Shown piece by piece: positions 1-11,614 of a stretch of DNA of 64,000 bases. The stretch is from Klebsormidium nitens. Taxonomy: Eukaryota > Streptophyta > Klebsormidiophyceae > Klebsormidiales > Klebsormidiaceae. Numbering within the stretch: position 1 is the first letter of the stretch; each line of letters starts with the position of its first letter. The notes under the pieces are model-generated. The model searched no databases and was not told the origin of the DNA. It saw nothing but the letters and a program-made list of their open reading frames with translations. The DNA is taken from contig DF237005.1 of NCBI GenBank assembly GCA_000708835.1, forward strand, positions 101,943 through 165,942. The letters run 5' to 3'. The translations under genes were made by a program, and so were the position numbers.

Positions 1-770
1 AGTGAAGACTTAGGTCCACGGCATGGATGCATTAAATGAGCACAATCGATGGCTTGTAGCACATGCTGACTGCTTTTCTCCCTCAGGGGGTCGTTTGCCC
101 CTGTGGTCCATCCCACAGAAGAGTCAACCTGCATATGGTAAAGTAGGGGTTCGACGAAGAGTTGAACCAGTGTATCTTCTGGTGTCAATGAGCACTGTCT
201 TTGACTCAAGACGCCATATCAAATGTTTCCTCAGGGCATGTTATAAATCTGTCGTAAACCCGAGAGGAGAATCGTTCTGAAAGCCGGATAAAAAGAGAGG
301 GCATCAAAGCGTCAACTTTGACAACTACACCTTTTGACGTGAAGCATTATCCAGATTCAGCACCCCTTTGTGACACACGGCATGCCCCTCCTCTTCCGCC
401 CAAAAGAAGATACTATATTGCATTGGATCAGCCTTCCCCTCCTGTCCTGTCCCGCAATTGCACTCAAAAGACAAGGAGTCGCAGAGTGTCCAGAGTGTTG
501 GGACAAGGTGACCTTTTCGTTGGGCTAGATTGTGCAGAAAAGCATAACACAAACGAACCGGGGCTTCAAGGATGCTTGAGAAAGCGTCCTGAGACTGGAC
601 CCGTAGCAATGTTGTCCCACTGGGAAAGAGCCTCATCAGTGAACAACACTGGGCAACTGACCAATCTCCACACACAGTGCACTTTCACCACCGCAAATGA
701 GTGATCCTATTTGTCCCCATGAAGAGCGCCATCTACATAAACAACTCAATGTAAAGCTCTGCAAATGTAC

Positions 771-1490
771 CTGCGCCATCAGCGTCGTTGGAATCTGGAT
801 AAAGTTGACCCCCCTCAGGTACGACGCCGCCGCATACCCGCACATATCCCCGATCACGCCCCCACCCAGCGCCACAAATGTGCACCTCCGGTCTTGCCTG
901 GTGGCAATTGCCTTGTCGTACACTTGCATCAGCACCTCGAGCGTCTTGTACTCCTCCCCATCAGGCAGTACCACCGTCTCAACCCTAACGTCATTTGATC
1001 CATTCTCGGTGAGCCCTGCGACGACCCTGTCCAAATAGAGCGGCTCCACCCTTGTGTTTGTGACCACTAGCACCTGCTTGCCCTTGACGTGCTTTCGCAG
1101 CAGATGGGGATGGTCCAACAGCTTTGGCGCAATATAGATGGGGTACCGCCGTGTGCCGAGCTCCACGTTGACGATGGTGGGGGAGAATGCGGTTTCAAAA
1201 GTGGTCATCGGGGGAGCTTCAACGGTGCAAGCCACCCTGGCACGACCCTGACGTCTTTGCCCTAGGCCCGAGGATTGCAACGTGAGAACAGTCCCTGGCA
1301 GAATGTTTGAAGTCGAAACAGGTTTCCTAGCCCGCCATGAGTTGGAGCGCAGGGTCTGGACGGCTTGAGTTTGAATGGAAGCAGCTGGGACAGCGTGAAG
1401 ATCAAGGTCTCTCTGTTGGAGAGAGGATGAAGAAGTGATTTGGCCAGAGAGGGAACCAACGGAAGCCGCAGACGCCCTGGCGGTAGCCAT
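771..1490 (-). CDS. 3-dehydroquinate synthase, plastid, 5' exon (partial)
   Basis: Shikimate-pathway enzyme that converts DAHP to 3-dehydroquinate with NAD as cofactor. The exon encodes 240 residues from ATG at 1490. About the first 85 residues are rich in Ser, Ala and Arg and low in acidic residues, as expected of a plastid transit peptide. The catalytic domain then begins, with the family motifs PDGEEYKT, the NAD-binding GGGVIGD, AASYLRG and IPTTLMAQ. The next conserved residues (VDSSVGGKTG in the family) are absent because a donor, CAG|GTACATT, follows MAQ at 770/771 in phase 0. I could not find the next exon between 1 and 770, so the first intron probably runs past the left edge. Plant enzymes are roughly 440 aa, so about half is seen. 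The gene is head to head with the TRPML gene. The family call is secure; the transit peptide is inferred from composition. Confidence 0.93.
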
Positions 1491-1964
1491 CCTTTCTGAA
1501 TTGGGGGCCTGCCAAGTGATTTCTGCCGAAGTTTCAGTCAGGCTAGACTCAGCAACGTATGTTGTTTGTATATTTGGGTGTATGGGATATAAGACGGCAG
1601 GTTATGACCAGTATTATTCACCCGGCGTATCGTCCCCGGGCAACTTTTGGAGCAAAGAGTCAGGGTAAAATGGATCGGTTGTTGTTAAACTTAGTCATAA
1701 GATACCGACTAACCGTGGTAAAGCGTATTCCTATACAAATACAGATTTTGTCCGATGCAATTCTGCTTGAAAACGTTTGTCTCGTCAGCGAAAGAGATGA
1801 GCACTGACTCTGAGAGAAGCAAGGAGCTGTGGCCCTGAAGCAGAATACTCAAAGCACGCCACACAAGAAGGCAAGCTCCCCAATTCAGCACCTCCATGGT
1901 GCATACAGGAGCTATAAAAGGATACTCCTTCCAGGAGTAATACTGCACATTCTCGCAATGCACA
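1491..1964. promoter_or_regulatory. Shared divergent upstream region
   Basis: The two start codons, dehydroquinate synthase on minus and TRPML on plus, are 474 bases apart. Promoters and 5' UTRs of both genes must lie here unless either has an untranslated upstream exon. A TATAAG-like string lies near 1588 on the plus strand. I see no other clear motif or open frame. Confidence 0.4.
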
Positions 1965-4900
1965 ATGAATCTAAACACGTTGATGGAGCCCAACCGGTGG
2001 CAGCGCAGCGTGAAGCCCTGGCGCAAGCTCGCGTCTGCACCTGCACGCCTTCCGCAGCCTTTTCTGTCTTCGTTACATCTAGTGGTTGCAATTCTGCTGA
2101 CCATCAAGATCGCGGCGGTTGTCAGGGAAGACACGCCGTTCATTGTGGCGTCGACGGCTACTTTTAGCGACATGTTCCTGGCAGGAGTGCAGGTGAGAGT
2201 CTTGCGTGATGATTACATACTCATAAAAGTATGATCATACTAATACGCAGTGTTATGTTCACAAACTTTTTACTATACTTCGATTAGACTTTTTCCAAGT
2301 GAAGTCTTCAGAACATTCAGGTGAGAGTTGTGCGCAGTGGTTGGGTAGGGGTGCTTTTGTAATAAAGTTTCAGTGGCAAGTCTCTAATGGGATCTTCATG
2401 TTAGTCCACTCATTGACTCCCTGGTAATCTCGCGTGACCGAATGTAATGTTCGACTGTGAGGTAATCTGGCTAGTCTTGACTTCCGTGTCAAATACAAGG
2501 GCAGTAGATTCCTAGGAAGTGGTGCAGAATTTTTTGGAAAGTGACTCCTTTTGAATCGGTTCATGTTGGAGGGACACAGCGAACCAATCGTTGGCATCTG
2601 TGAACTTGTTCTGAAGAAATTTTTAACCTAGTGTTGTTGTGCCATCTCGGCAACCTCAAAAAGTCCCTCTACATGGGACTGCTGTTCTGAGCTTGTCTCT
2701 TTCTCAAAGTATGGAGTCATGGAAGGTTCAGGGACTTCTTGGCCAAGTTGTAATTTTGGATTCCTTAAAGGTCGCCCAGGAGGACAAATCGTGCACTTAT
2801 GGAACTCCAATCCCCCAGCCGCTTTCTCTTTGAGGAGCCACACTCCATTTTTGTATTCCGTGTCCTTTCTGGCCCAGTGACTAACAATAACAACTTTAAA
2901 TTAAAATGTTGTCTGCCACCATGCACATGCTTCCTTGTAGTCAGGAACTCCTTACAGGAAGACATGTTAGTAGTGACCTCACTGTGGTCATTGATCCAAG
3001 ACTTGTCTATGTGTGCCAGCTTTTGATTCTTGAAGAGGAGGCAAGTCGAGCAACAGGCCGTCATTATGAGGTTCCCAAACTAATTGCGGCGGGATGGAAA
3101 GAAAGAGATCTACGGATTCTCACTCCCTCTAGGAATCTTAGCTTCTCCTTTTCCCTCTTCCTTTTGTATGTTCCCCATTCGTACCCATCTTACCGTATCA
3201 GAAAAGTAGGAGTCACAAGTCGATGGCAAACGTGTGTGGCATTCTTACAGTCACAGCGACCGTTCGTCGCTTGTGCCAGTACAACGACACTCAAATACGA
3301 GATACTTGCTTCAATGTTCTTAAGTTTCTTGTGATTAGTCGAATCAACCTTTTCTGCAGAGGCATGGAGAGATTGGGCTCTTGTACGAGATCGACGACTG
3401 TGTTGCGTCCATCAACCGCACCATCGACACCTACTTCAAACTGCCGCGCACCGGACTTGACGTCTACGACGCACTGAGCACCCCCGTCCAGATCAACGTC
3501 GTCCAGTTTTCGACTAACCCCCGCCGGGCGCTGCCAGACAAGAAGGGCCAGGCGGGCAAGCTCAAGGGGCTCGACTTTCAAACATGTGCGTGCAATTTAT
3601 CTCAATCGATCTCGTCCGTCTCTTCGACTTCAAAATCTGGCTTCCCTCTGCTTACAACCCAAAGATTTTGCCAAGTCGCTGTTCAATTTTGTCGACAGTC
3701 CTTGATTTGTAACCCTAAGACGCCCTGATTTGAAACGTGGAACTCTTTTCTGCATCTTTTCTTTTTGCTTTACGTTCTGAAATTGGTCATTGATGCCCTT
3801 CAAAGATGGGCAAATAACCTGATTAATCGTCAGAGAGGTCCCGGGTCATGACTTCTCCACGATGCCTGTTACTGACAAGCTCAAATTTGTTGCTGAGTGA
3901 TTATGAACGGTGAAAGACCGACTTTTTAGAGAAAAATATTTGTTGTCCCCAGGCGCCGCAAGTGAACGCAGAAGGCTTCTTCTGGAAATTTTCGACAAGG
4001 AAGAGGGTGTTCCTATAAATTGGCGCAACTTCCTTTGACATCCTTCCGTTAATCGACGTCGACAAGAACGACCCGGATTGAAGCCATGAAGCGCTGCACT
4101 CTCCCTGTTGCAGGGAGCGGCCACATCACGTCCCGCGGCGACAGCTGGCTGATCTGCTGGGCATCACCGGCAAATGCATGCTAATACTAAAAACCTCAAG
4201 CCAGAAACTAACCCGCTCCTCTCCCGTGCCCAACCTAAACCCGCACAGCAACCCCACCCCGTCCCAATGAGTTCGTCTTGTCATGTGTTCTGCTCATCAC
4301 ACTATATTGGAGACGTTTTCCAGGGAGCGGCAACATCACGTCCCGCAGCGACAGCTGGCTGGACCTGCTGGGCATCGACGGCGAGCGCAAGCTGCGCGCG
4401 TTCTTCAACAGTCTGGTTCAGATGGAAATCGTGCTAGTGCTGCGGACGCTGCACCGAGAGCTGGACCACGTGCAGGCGTTCGATTGGGAGATCACGGCGC
4501 TGTACGATTTTGTGGGGCGGGGGGGACGGATCGAGCTGAGCCTGAGCGTGGATGGAAGCCACGTGCACCAGGGTGAGTGGTTTGATCTGACGTGTGCGCC
4601 CGCAAAAGCGACGTCTGTTTGGGCGAAGAGGTCGACTTTCTTTGATTCGAACGGTTCGTCGCCCGAGGAGGTAGTCTGCCTCTCTTTCTTTCATGGATCT
4701 TAGAGAATCAAATGATATCTTCCTAGGAAAGGGGAAAGGGCCCGGCCCGGTTCTGATGCATGCATCGACAAGAATATGAGCAAAAGATTGACTTGTGCTG
4801 AAGTGCGTCGCTCTGTCTCACATGCTTGCTACAGTAAACCGGAATCACGGCTCCACATGCACCTCTATAAGATTTTAAGACTCGTCGCCGGTTGATTGGG

Positions 4901-7900
4901 TCAACTTGTCCACACCATGCCGGCCCAAACTTCGGCTCACTGTCATCAGGTCAAAGATCCTCAATCTGAAGGAACGTTCCCTAGAGTTCAAAGGCAGTCT
5001 AGCAGCAGCCAACAGGCTTTTACGCGATTTCGTATTCAGGGACGTTTCCAAAGAAGGCGAGAAACCATGTAGCAGGTTCTCATCTCGCCACCAAAGAGAG
5101 GAAACGATCCAGCTCAGCCGAGGAGAATCATCGCCTTATTTAGAAAAGTACGGGAGTACGAAGAGAAAAAACTCGTTACATGCAGACCAGAGCTGGCATT
5201 GGGAGCTGCTGATGGACATGCTCCTTGGGGGCCTGGCGCTGTTGTCGGAATCGTCCGCGTATCTCCGAGGGGAGTCGCTGCTGTGCTACCTGGTGAGTGT
5301 ATCAGAAAATGCATGCTCCAACTTAAATGCCTTTTTTTCGTAGCGTCAAACACTAAGAAAATACAAAACATTCAAAACATAGAAAATTCTATAGCCTTTT
5401 ATTGCGAAGTCCTAATACTTTGGAGGTCAGGAGGCCCACAAGGACCAGAGTGGAAGCATTCTGTGTATCTCGGCGCCGTACATAGGCTGCTTTGCACAAA
5501 GGACAGACCTTGCGTCGGCCGATTGTCCAGGCTTTTATGCAGCCAAGCAACGAAGCTTGTTTGTGTATGGGATTACGGGGTTAGGATCTTGCTTCGTGCG
5601 GGTTATGCAGATCCATCTTGACAACTTGTCGTTGAGCGGACACAGGAGCCTCCCAAAATCGCACCAGCAGCCGTCGTTCGTGCTGTTGACAAATCTCGTC
5701 GCATCCAAAGGAGACATTAGTGCGTACCAGACTCATTAGCTTGGTAATATTTGCAACCCACGCAAGACTTTGCGGTAGACAGAACTTCCTTGCTAACGCC
5801 ATCGTTCCCTCCTTGATGCAGCGGTCGAGCCGGCAATGGCGGAGTAACTACAAATGGCGGGTCGTAACCACGTCCGCTAACGTAACCACGTGGGCCGCTA
5901 TCATACTAGAGGTGGGGGAGTTCATGGCGTACTCGGGCGAGACCCGGGGCATCACCGCCATATTCACAGGTATTTTCCACTCTGCTTCCGTTTTCCGGTT
6001 CCGGTTTCTGCTTTCCGCTTGTTACCCCACCTTCACTGGACCTTCTTTCTGCTCCACGAATCCTTCCTTTCGGTTACCATTTTTTGGTTGGAGACTACGT
6101 GACTTTGAATGTGGAGGGTTTGTGTTCCAAAGTCTGACGGTCGAATTGACTATAAAGAAGCCCAACTTAGTGTAGAAATGGTTGGAAACCTTTCGTCAGA
6201 CTGTGCCGATCGGATGACCGCAACAATGCGCAGGATTTGCACGAAGTTTGGGAAAGGAAACCGAGAGAGGACTTGAGTCGTGTGTAGGCATGGCTCGCAC
6301 GCCAGTGTAGCTTGAAACCAAAGAGTACCAAATCGCAGCCGCACTGTCCGACAAGCTTCACATGCTGGCTTCTGCACGCTGGCTGCTACTCTCACTTTTC
6401 TTCTTCTTCTTTTCCTCAATTTTCAGACGTTTTCAACCACCTGTGCTCAGGCATGGCCTGCATGCTAGCGTGGCTCAGAACCACGAAACCGAACGGCAGA
6501 CGCTCTGTGTTGACTCATTTCACGACGTATTTTAGCTAACAATCCACCTCATATCTCTTTTCTTGCACTCGCCATTACTTCATTTCATTTCAACCAATTC
6601 TCGGAGATCTGCTCCTACCGATACACAATTTGCTTCCTTGTTTCTTTTTCCATCTCTCTCTTTTCACCCATTCTTCCAATCATCCCACCCTTCCTTTTGC
6701 AGGCATGGCTTGTATGCTGGCGTGGCTCAAGATCATCGAGCACCTGGAGCCGCTTTCTCCGTACAACACGCTCATTTTGGCGATGCGCCAGGGGGTTCCC
6801 GTTGTACTGGTGTTCCTGATTGGCAGCACCCCCCTGCTCATGGGCTTCGCGGGCCTGGGCATGGCGCTCTTCTCCGAGCACAGCGACAAGTTCTCCTCCC
6901 TCAAAAACAGCTGCATCACTCTGTGAGTGGGTCTTGATTTTGGTTCTTCCGTTTGGATAGAGTCTTAGACGAGCCCGTTCTTGCGAAGCCTGCTCTGCCG
7001 TCATCTTGTCTCAGACCTGCCCGCATCTGGTTCACGATCTAGTGCAGATTCCCTCCCTCGAAAATTGGCTGCATCAAGCTGTGAGTGGATCTCGCTTTTG
7101 AGAAGTGGGCTTAGTGCAATGCGTTTGGGCAGCTGTCAGGTGCTGGTTTGACGAATTCTGAATCTTCTCTTATCTGGGTGGAGTCGAGTGAGCGCATTCG
7201 CTTCGTGACTGACCTTATGGCGCAGCTTTGCTACGCCCTAATCCCGTATTGAATCGTCACAATTGATCAAGTCGTACGCGATTCTCCGCTCTCAAGTGCG
7301 AGGTTTCCAGTCCACAACCCTCCGTACCAAAAGTACCGAAACTCTCTGGCCCGTCTTCAACCTCGAGCATTTCCACTCAGCTCTCTTCCTCGCGGGCAAA
7401 GCAGCCTGCTGCTGGAGACGTTGCAAAGGTTTTACGCCTCTTTCACAGACCCTAGCCTTACATGCTGTAATCTGGACTTCATTTTCTTTCGAAACATCTC
7501 ACGTCACGCTTGGGACGTTTCCTCATCGCGCTCTGCCATCTTGATCGGTAAACGTCACACCTGTACAAGCAGCCACCAGATGAAGCGCCATAAGCAGGAA
7601 GTTTTACCAAAAGTAATGCTACGCCTTGATTCCTTTCTCTTGCGTTTCTCCGCAGCTTCGCCACCTCGACAGTAGGTGTAACACAATTCTCAGATGGAAC
7701 GTTCAGTAGGGATCTGATAGAAGGTAACGCTGGCCGTGACTTTCTCTTCTGCGTTACTCCGCAGGTTTGCGATTCTGAACGGCGACGTGCTGCTGGAGAC
7801 GTCGCGCGACATCCAGGCGGCGGGCAACATCGGTGACGTGTTCCTCGTCACCTTCGTGTGCATATTCGTCTACTCGGGCCTCAACGTCTTCATCTCCATC

Positions 7901-10159
7901 ATTCAAGACGCCTACAGCAGCGCGAAAGAGGTGCGCATGTAGNNNNNNNNNNNNNNNNNNNNNNNNNNNNNNNNNNNNNNNNNNNNNNNNNNNNNNNNNN
8001 NNNNNNNNNNNNNNNNNNNNNNNNNNNNNNNNNNNNNNNNNNNNNNNNNNNNNNNNNNNNNNNNNNNNNNNNNNNNNNNNNNNNNNNNNNNNNNNNNNNN
8101 NNNNNNNNNNNNNNNNNNNNNNNNNNNNNNNNNNNNNNNNNNNNNNNNNNNNNNNNNNNNNNNNNNNNNNNNNNNNNNNNNNNNNNNNNNNNNNNNNNNN
8201 NNNNNNNNNNNNNNNNNNNNNNNNNNNNNNNNNNNNNNNNNNNNNNNNNNNNNNNNNNNNNNNNNNNNNNNNNNNNNNNNNNNNNNNNNNNNNNNNNNNN
8301 NNNNNNNNNNNNNNNNNNNNNNNNNNNNNNNNNNNNNNNNNNNNNNNNNNNNNNTACTCGGGCCTCAACGTCTTCATCTCCATCATTCAAGACGCCTACA
8401 GCAGCGCAAAAGAGGTAAGCACGTTTAGAAGTAGGATCTGAGGGTTCTGAAGCGTCTCAACCAAGGGGAAAGGTTTTCGATCGTTTGGTGTGTGACCGAT
8501 CCACGACTCTTCCGTCTGCATCGTCTTGAGTTTGCAACTATGGAGGAGGGTTTTTGGCGGCAGGCAATCGTACGCTCAAGCCTTCACAACGACTACGAAA
8601 AGCTGGCCATCTGATTGGGCGTCCGAGCATTCTTCTATTTCAAAGCAGAGTGCTTCAGGTAATTCGCCTTTATCGACCTTTAAGATGGCCCCCGGTCTGT
8701 AATTAGAAGAGGGTACTCTCATATGGTCAGGCCAGGTATGGGCTTAGGTGAGTGCCTTTCAAAATTGCGGCCTTGTTCTTCGTACCTGTGGTCCACCGCT
8801 AGCTGGACAAGCCGTTGTCAATGTCTTTTCAAGTTAGCTATAGTAGTCTCTAGGTATGGTAAGCTCCTACTAAAAAGCTAACCCTCAAAATCACCCGCTC
8901 CGCTCCCGTACCCACCCTCAACCCCCAAAGGAACCCCACCCGTCCCAGGCTGCTTGGCTTACTTTACCTAAAGCTTAAAGATCCCTAAATTGAACTCTTA
9001 TCCGTTGTCAGCCCGTAGACAGCCATCTAAGAGTTAACCTTTGTGTTTGCAGCAAACCGGACGGTTGTCCCGCCCGTCGAGTGCCGCGGACGTCCGGAGC
9101 TGGGAAGGCCTGGAAGGGGGACTGTCCAGAACGGGATCCGGCGTGGGGGTCACTGCAGTGCAACTTAATCAGGTACGCGCTTTTGCGCCCTTTTGTTTCG
9201 CCCTTTCTGATTCGCCAACAATGATCAGAACAACAGTCCCCGCTTTTCATTTGAATACACTTTGTTTTTGGTGAATCACCGCATCTTGAGATAAGTATGC
9301 TGCCTTCCAGATTTTTGGTATGGCTAGCTTTTAAATGGTCCTTTGAGATCTGACTCAGGTTGACCTTCCGGACAGACCTGAGGCTTTCATCGGCAGATTT
9401 TTGAGAGTTGCTGAGTCAGTCTAAGTTGAGAAGCTGCTGACGAGCTAGTTTGGCGGTGTGGAAGCGATGGCTGTGTTCCGAAATGGTTTCGCATTATTTT
9501 TTCGGGATTCCTTCTAAGCGCGCATATCACTTCATGAACCTCTACCTTCGGCGTTTACTTACTCCGACTCCAAGCATCCTCTCGTCTCGGCTCCGGAAGC
9601 CGGTTAATCTCCCACCTTGAAAAGGCCTCTGCTTATCAAGCGATGCTCATCACTGCTTGAAGTCCGATCAAGCCTGGCCGCCTGACCCACGTCCGACTTG
9701 AGCCCATTGCGACCGCTTGCCCGATGCGCACAACTTGGACCCTTTGTTGGCCTGGATGCCACCCATCGAACGGTCGGAGTTCTTTGGCGAGTGCTGTGAT
9801 CAATCCGAATACGAGGTGGGTCAGGCGGCTAGGTCTGACCGAATCTGCAGTGGAGCGAGACGTGAAGTTTTGAGACGACTGTTTTTAACTCGAAAGTCAC
9901 GGTCGTTTCAACGTACGTATGATCAAACTCTTCGCAGGTGGAAGCTCGGTTACGCGAGCAAATGGCCGACCTCCAGAAACAGCTGGCAGAAGTGACGGCC
10001 CTCCTGAGTTCCGGGAGACAGGCGTTTTCCACCGGGGGGGTCAAGGAGCACGGGGGGGGCTATTTCAGCGATGGGGAGACCCCTCGACACATGCATCGGC
10101 AAGGAGGACACGTGGATCACGTGGGGGTGTCGAGCTCCTCGCGACAAAAGGGGCTATGA
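1965..10159 (+). CDS. Mucolipin-type TRP cation channel (TRPML)
   Basis: Nine exons: 1965-2192, 3360-3585, 4324-4572, 5186-5292, 5822-5969, 6703-6922, 7765-7930, 9053-9172, 9938-10159. They sum to 1,686 nt (561 aa), with matching phases at every junction and a length typical of animal mucolipins. Exon 1 carries the first membrane segment and the family pattern VVREDTPFIVASTATFSDMF. Exons 2-3 form the large lumenal domain between S1 and S2. Exons 4-6 carry S2-S5. Exon 7 carries the pore and S6: the filter reads FAILNGDVLLET (N398-G399-D400), against NGDD in animal channels. The last exon encodes a short heptad-like coiled coil (VEARLREQMADLQKQL). The family makes Ca2+-permeable endolysosomal channels opened by phosphoinositides; function here is inferred. 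Exon 7 abuts an assembly gap. Introns 2, 5 and 6 hold decayed copies of exon edges. The start is the first ATG in frame; a second lies at 1983. Confidence 0.88.
4108..4172 (+). repeat. Decayed copy of the 5' edge of TRPML exon 3
   Basis: About 60 bases, including the ...TTGCAG acceptor and the start GGGAGCGGCcACATCACG, match 4319-4384 in direct orientation with few differences. A one-base loss breaks the frame after SGHITSRGDSW. The copy lies in the intron just upstream of the true exon. Confidence 0.85.
4178..4268 (+). repeat. Dispersed AC-rich short repeat, copy 1
   Basis: It runs from TACTAAAAACCT through ACCCGCTCC...CCCGTGCCCA to AACCCCACCCCGTCC. It shares this order with copies at 8855-8975 (same strand), 41135-41225 and 59800-59985 (both opposite strand). 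It lies in TRPML intron 2, between the decayed exon copy and the real exon. Confidence 0.65.
6441..6490 (+). repeat. Decayed copy of the 5' edge of TRPML exon 6
   Basis: The string CAGGCATGGCcTGcATGCTaGCGTGGCTCA repeats the acceptor and first codons (GMACMLAWL) of the true exon at 6701-6735, about 250 bases upstream of it. It diverges after the tryptophan-leucine codons. Confidence 0.85.
7050..7100 (+). repeat. Decayed copy of the 3' edge of TRPML exon 6
   Basis: TCCCTCgAAAAttgGCTGCATCA followed by GTGAGTGG repeats the exon end and donor at 6896-6930, in the downstream intron. The donor sequence itself is intact. Confidence 0.75.
7633..7672 (+). repeat. Decayed copy of the acceptor of TRPML exon 7
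   Basis: TTTCTCTTGCGTTtCTCCGCAG plus a few exon bases resembles 7741-7775 (TTTCTCTTCTGCGTTACTCCGCAG). A weaker match to the pore-exon bases CTGCTGGAGACGT lies at 7409-7421. Confidence 0.6.
7943..8354. other. Assembly gap (412 N)
   Basis: The gap follows the 3' end of TRPML exon 7. The 58 bases at 7873-7930 recur at 8355-8412 with one difference (GCGAAAGAG against GCAAAAGAG). After them the left copy reads GTGCGCATGTAG and the right copy GTAAGCACG. The simplest reading is two contig ends that overlap and were not merged, in which case the gap is artificial. A true tandem exon duplication is the alternative, given the many exon-edge copies in this gene. Confidence 0.9.
8355..8412 (+). repeat. 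Second copy of the 3' end of TRPML exon 7
   Basis: It encodes the end of S6 (YSGLNVFISIIQDAYSSAKE) and is followed by a better donor, GTAAGC, than the copy before the gap (GTGCGC). If the gap is artificial, this copy supplies the true donor. Confidence 0.85.
8855..8975 (+). repeat. Dispersed AC-rich short repeat, copy 2
   Basis: The core runs from CTACTAAAAAGCTAACCC through ACCCGCTCCGCTCCCGTA to AACCCCACCCGTCCC. The flanks GGTATGGTAAGCT (left) and GGCTTACTTTACC (right) are imperfect inverted repeats. It lies in TRPML intron 7. Confidence 0.65.
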
Positions 10160-11614
10160 GAGGACACGAGTCGCGCTTGTAACATATATTATAAAGGTAC
10201 GTTATTGACCGTTTTGATGTCATAGATTTGAGTAACATAGCGTGCATACAGCAGGGCAATGCAGCGGCGTTAGGCAAGTTGAGCACGAGTCGCGCGCGAT
10301 TCCTATCCAGGCCCCGCAGGCATCGGGCAGAAGTCAAACAAGGTGTAGGCAAGTGAGCGTTAGGCAAGGTGTCAAGCCTAGACAAGACATTCGCCTGAGG
10401 AGATGGTGACGAGAATGGTCATCCAAAGTGTGAAGTGCGTTCAGAACCAGCCCAAACCGGCACAACGAGAGGCAAAAGCGACACACTTAACTATGATTAG
10501 ATTTGCTACACGTTCACTGCCGTAGCACAAATAAAATTTGGGAACTTGACAACAAATGTAGCCAGGCAGTGTAGCTGATCTCATTTCTCAAAGTCTTGTC
10601 ACGGGACTAAATGTAGTCAATCTTCAAGGCCTCACTTGGAAAATCTGCATGGCTTACATGAGCAGTGAGGCTTTCGACTGTCTCGGCTGAATCACTACGA
10701 TGCTTCGCCCAGTGAGCAGATGGCCACCATTGCGTTACATGTACTGCATTGAACCTGCATGTTGCTGCTATGGCTGCATCAGCTTGAATTGTCGGTGGCC
10801 GGATTGTTGCTTGCCTAGACTTTTCCTTGAAATTCTTGAGAGTTGGTGCATACTAACCGGTGTGAGTCTGTCACACACCGTGCAATGGCCTGAGCGGCCA
10901 CGCATCATTCAGTGTGCATGGCCCAAGTACCTACGTAACTTTCATATATTTACATATGATCCACGAGCTGACATTCTATGACAATGATCCATATATGATC
11001 CACCGCGTGAGCTAACGTGTTCTATACATAATCCTTACATAGACTGTATACTGGAATCACATTACTGCATGACGATATACCTGAACGTCATGCATGCAAT
11101 GCAATCTGCCCATGATCATTGTATATCTGCGACATACGTATAGGTTCAATTTATGCACATACATTTCTAAGTTTGCCATGCGGCAGCACTTACGCGTTTG
11201 AAGAGTTGTTTGCTCTATCTGGCATTGCTCGAGATGATCTGAAAAGTGCAGTATTTGGCACATGTATGTCCGCCCAAGTGCGCGGCCAGCAGCGGCATCC
11301 AGCCAATTGGACGGGTTCGATCAGCGGGCGTGATGTGGCCCATCCTTCCCTTGCACATATGATCTTAAGCTGCAGGAAGATTGAAGGTGCAGATTCGACT
11401 GCTGGAATTGGAAGTGGACGTGCCTCCAGTACAATCGTTGAGGTAGCTTAACACACCTTTGCCACTCAAAGAATATTGATGTGAGAGGTACATGGTATCC
11501 CATATCTGAAAAGCCACGGAAAACGGCTTCCTGAGCATGTAGTTGACCTTATTGAAAACGTCAATAGCAAAAGTATAGCTCCGACGTCTGGGACTCTTCC
11601 TAATGACAAAGCAG
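10160..11614. other. Convergent intergenic region
   Basis: It lies between the 3' ends of the TRPML gene (plus) and the unknown plastid gene (minus), so both 3' UTRs must be here. I see no supported gene. GCGTTAGGCAAG occurs twice (near 10268 and 10357) and ACGAGTCGCGC twice (near 10165 and 10283). Confidence 0.5.

Noticed and set aside
4906-5343. Long plus-strand frame before TRPML exon 4
   Set aside because: Only its last 36 codons (5186-5292) match the channel; the upstream part is intron lying after a good acceptor at 5184-5185.
7754-8441. Open frames running through the N gap
   Set aside because: They exist only because Ns translate as X; the true reading is TRPML exon 7 on the left flank and its duplicate on the right.
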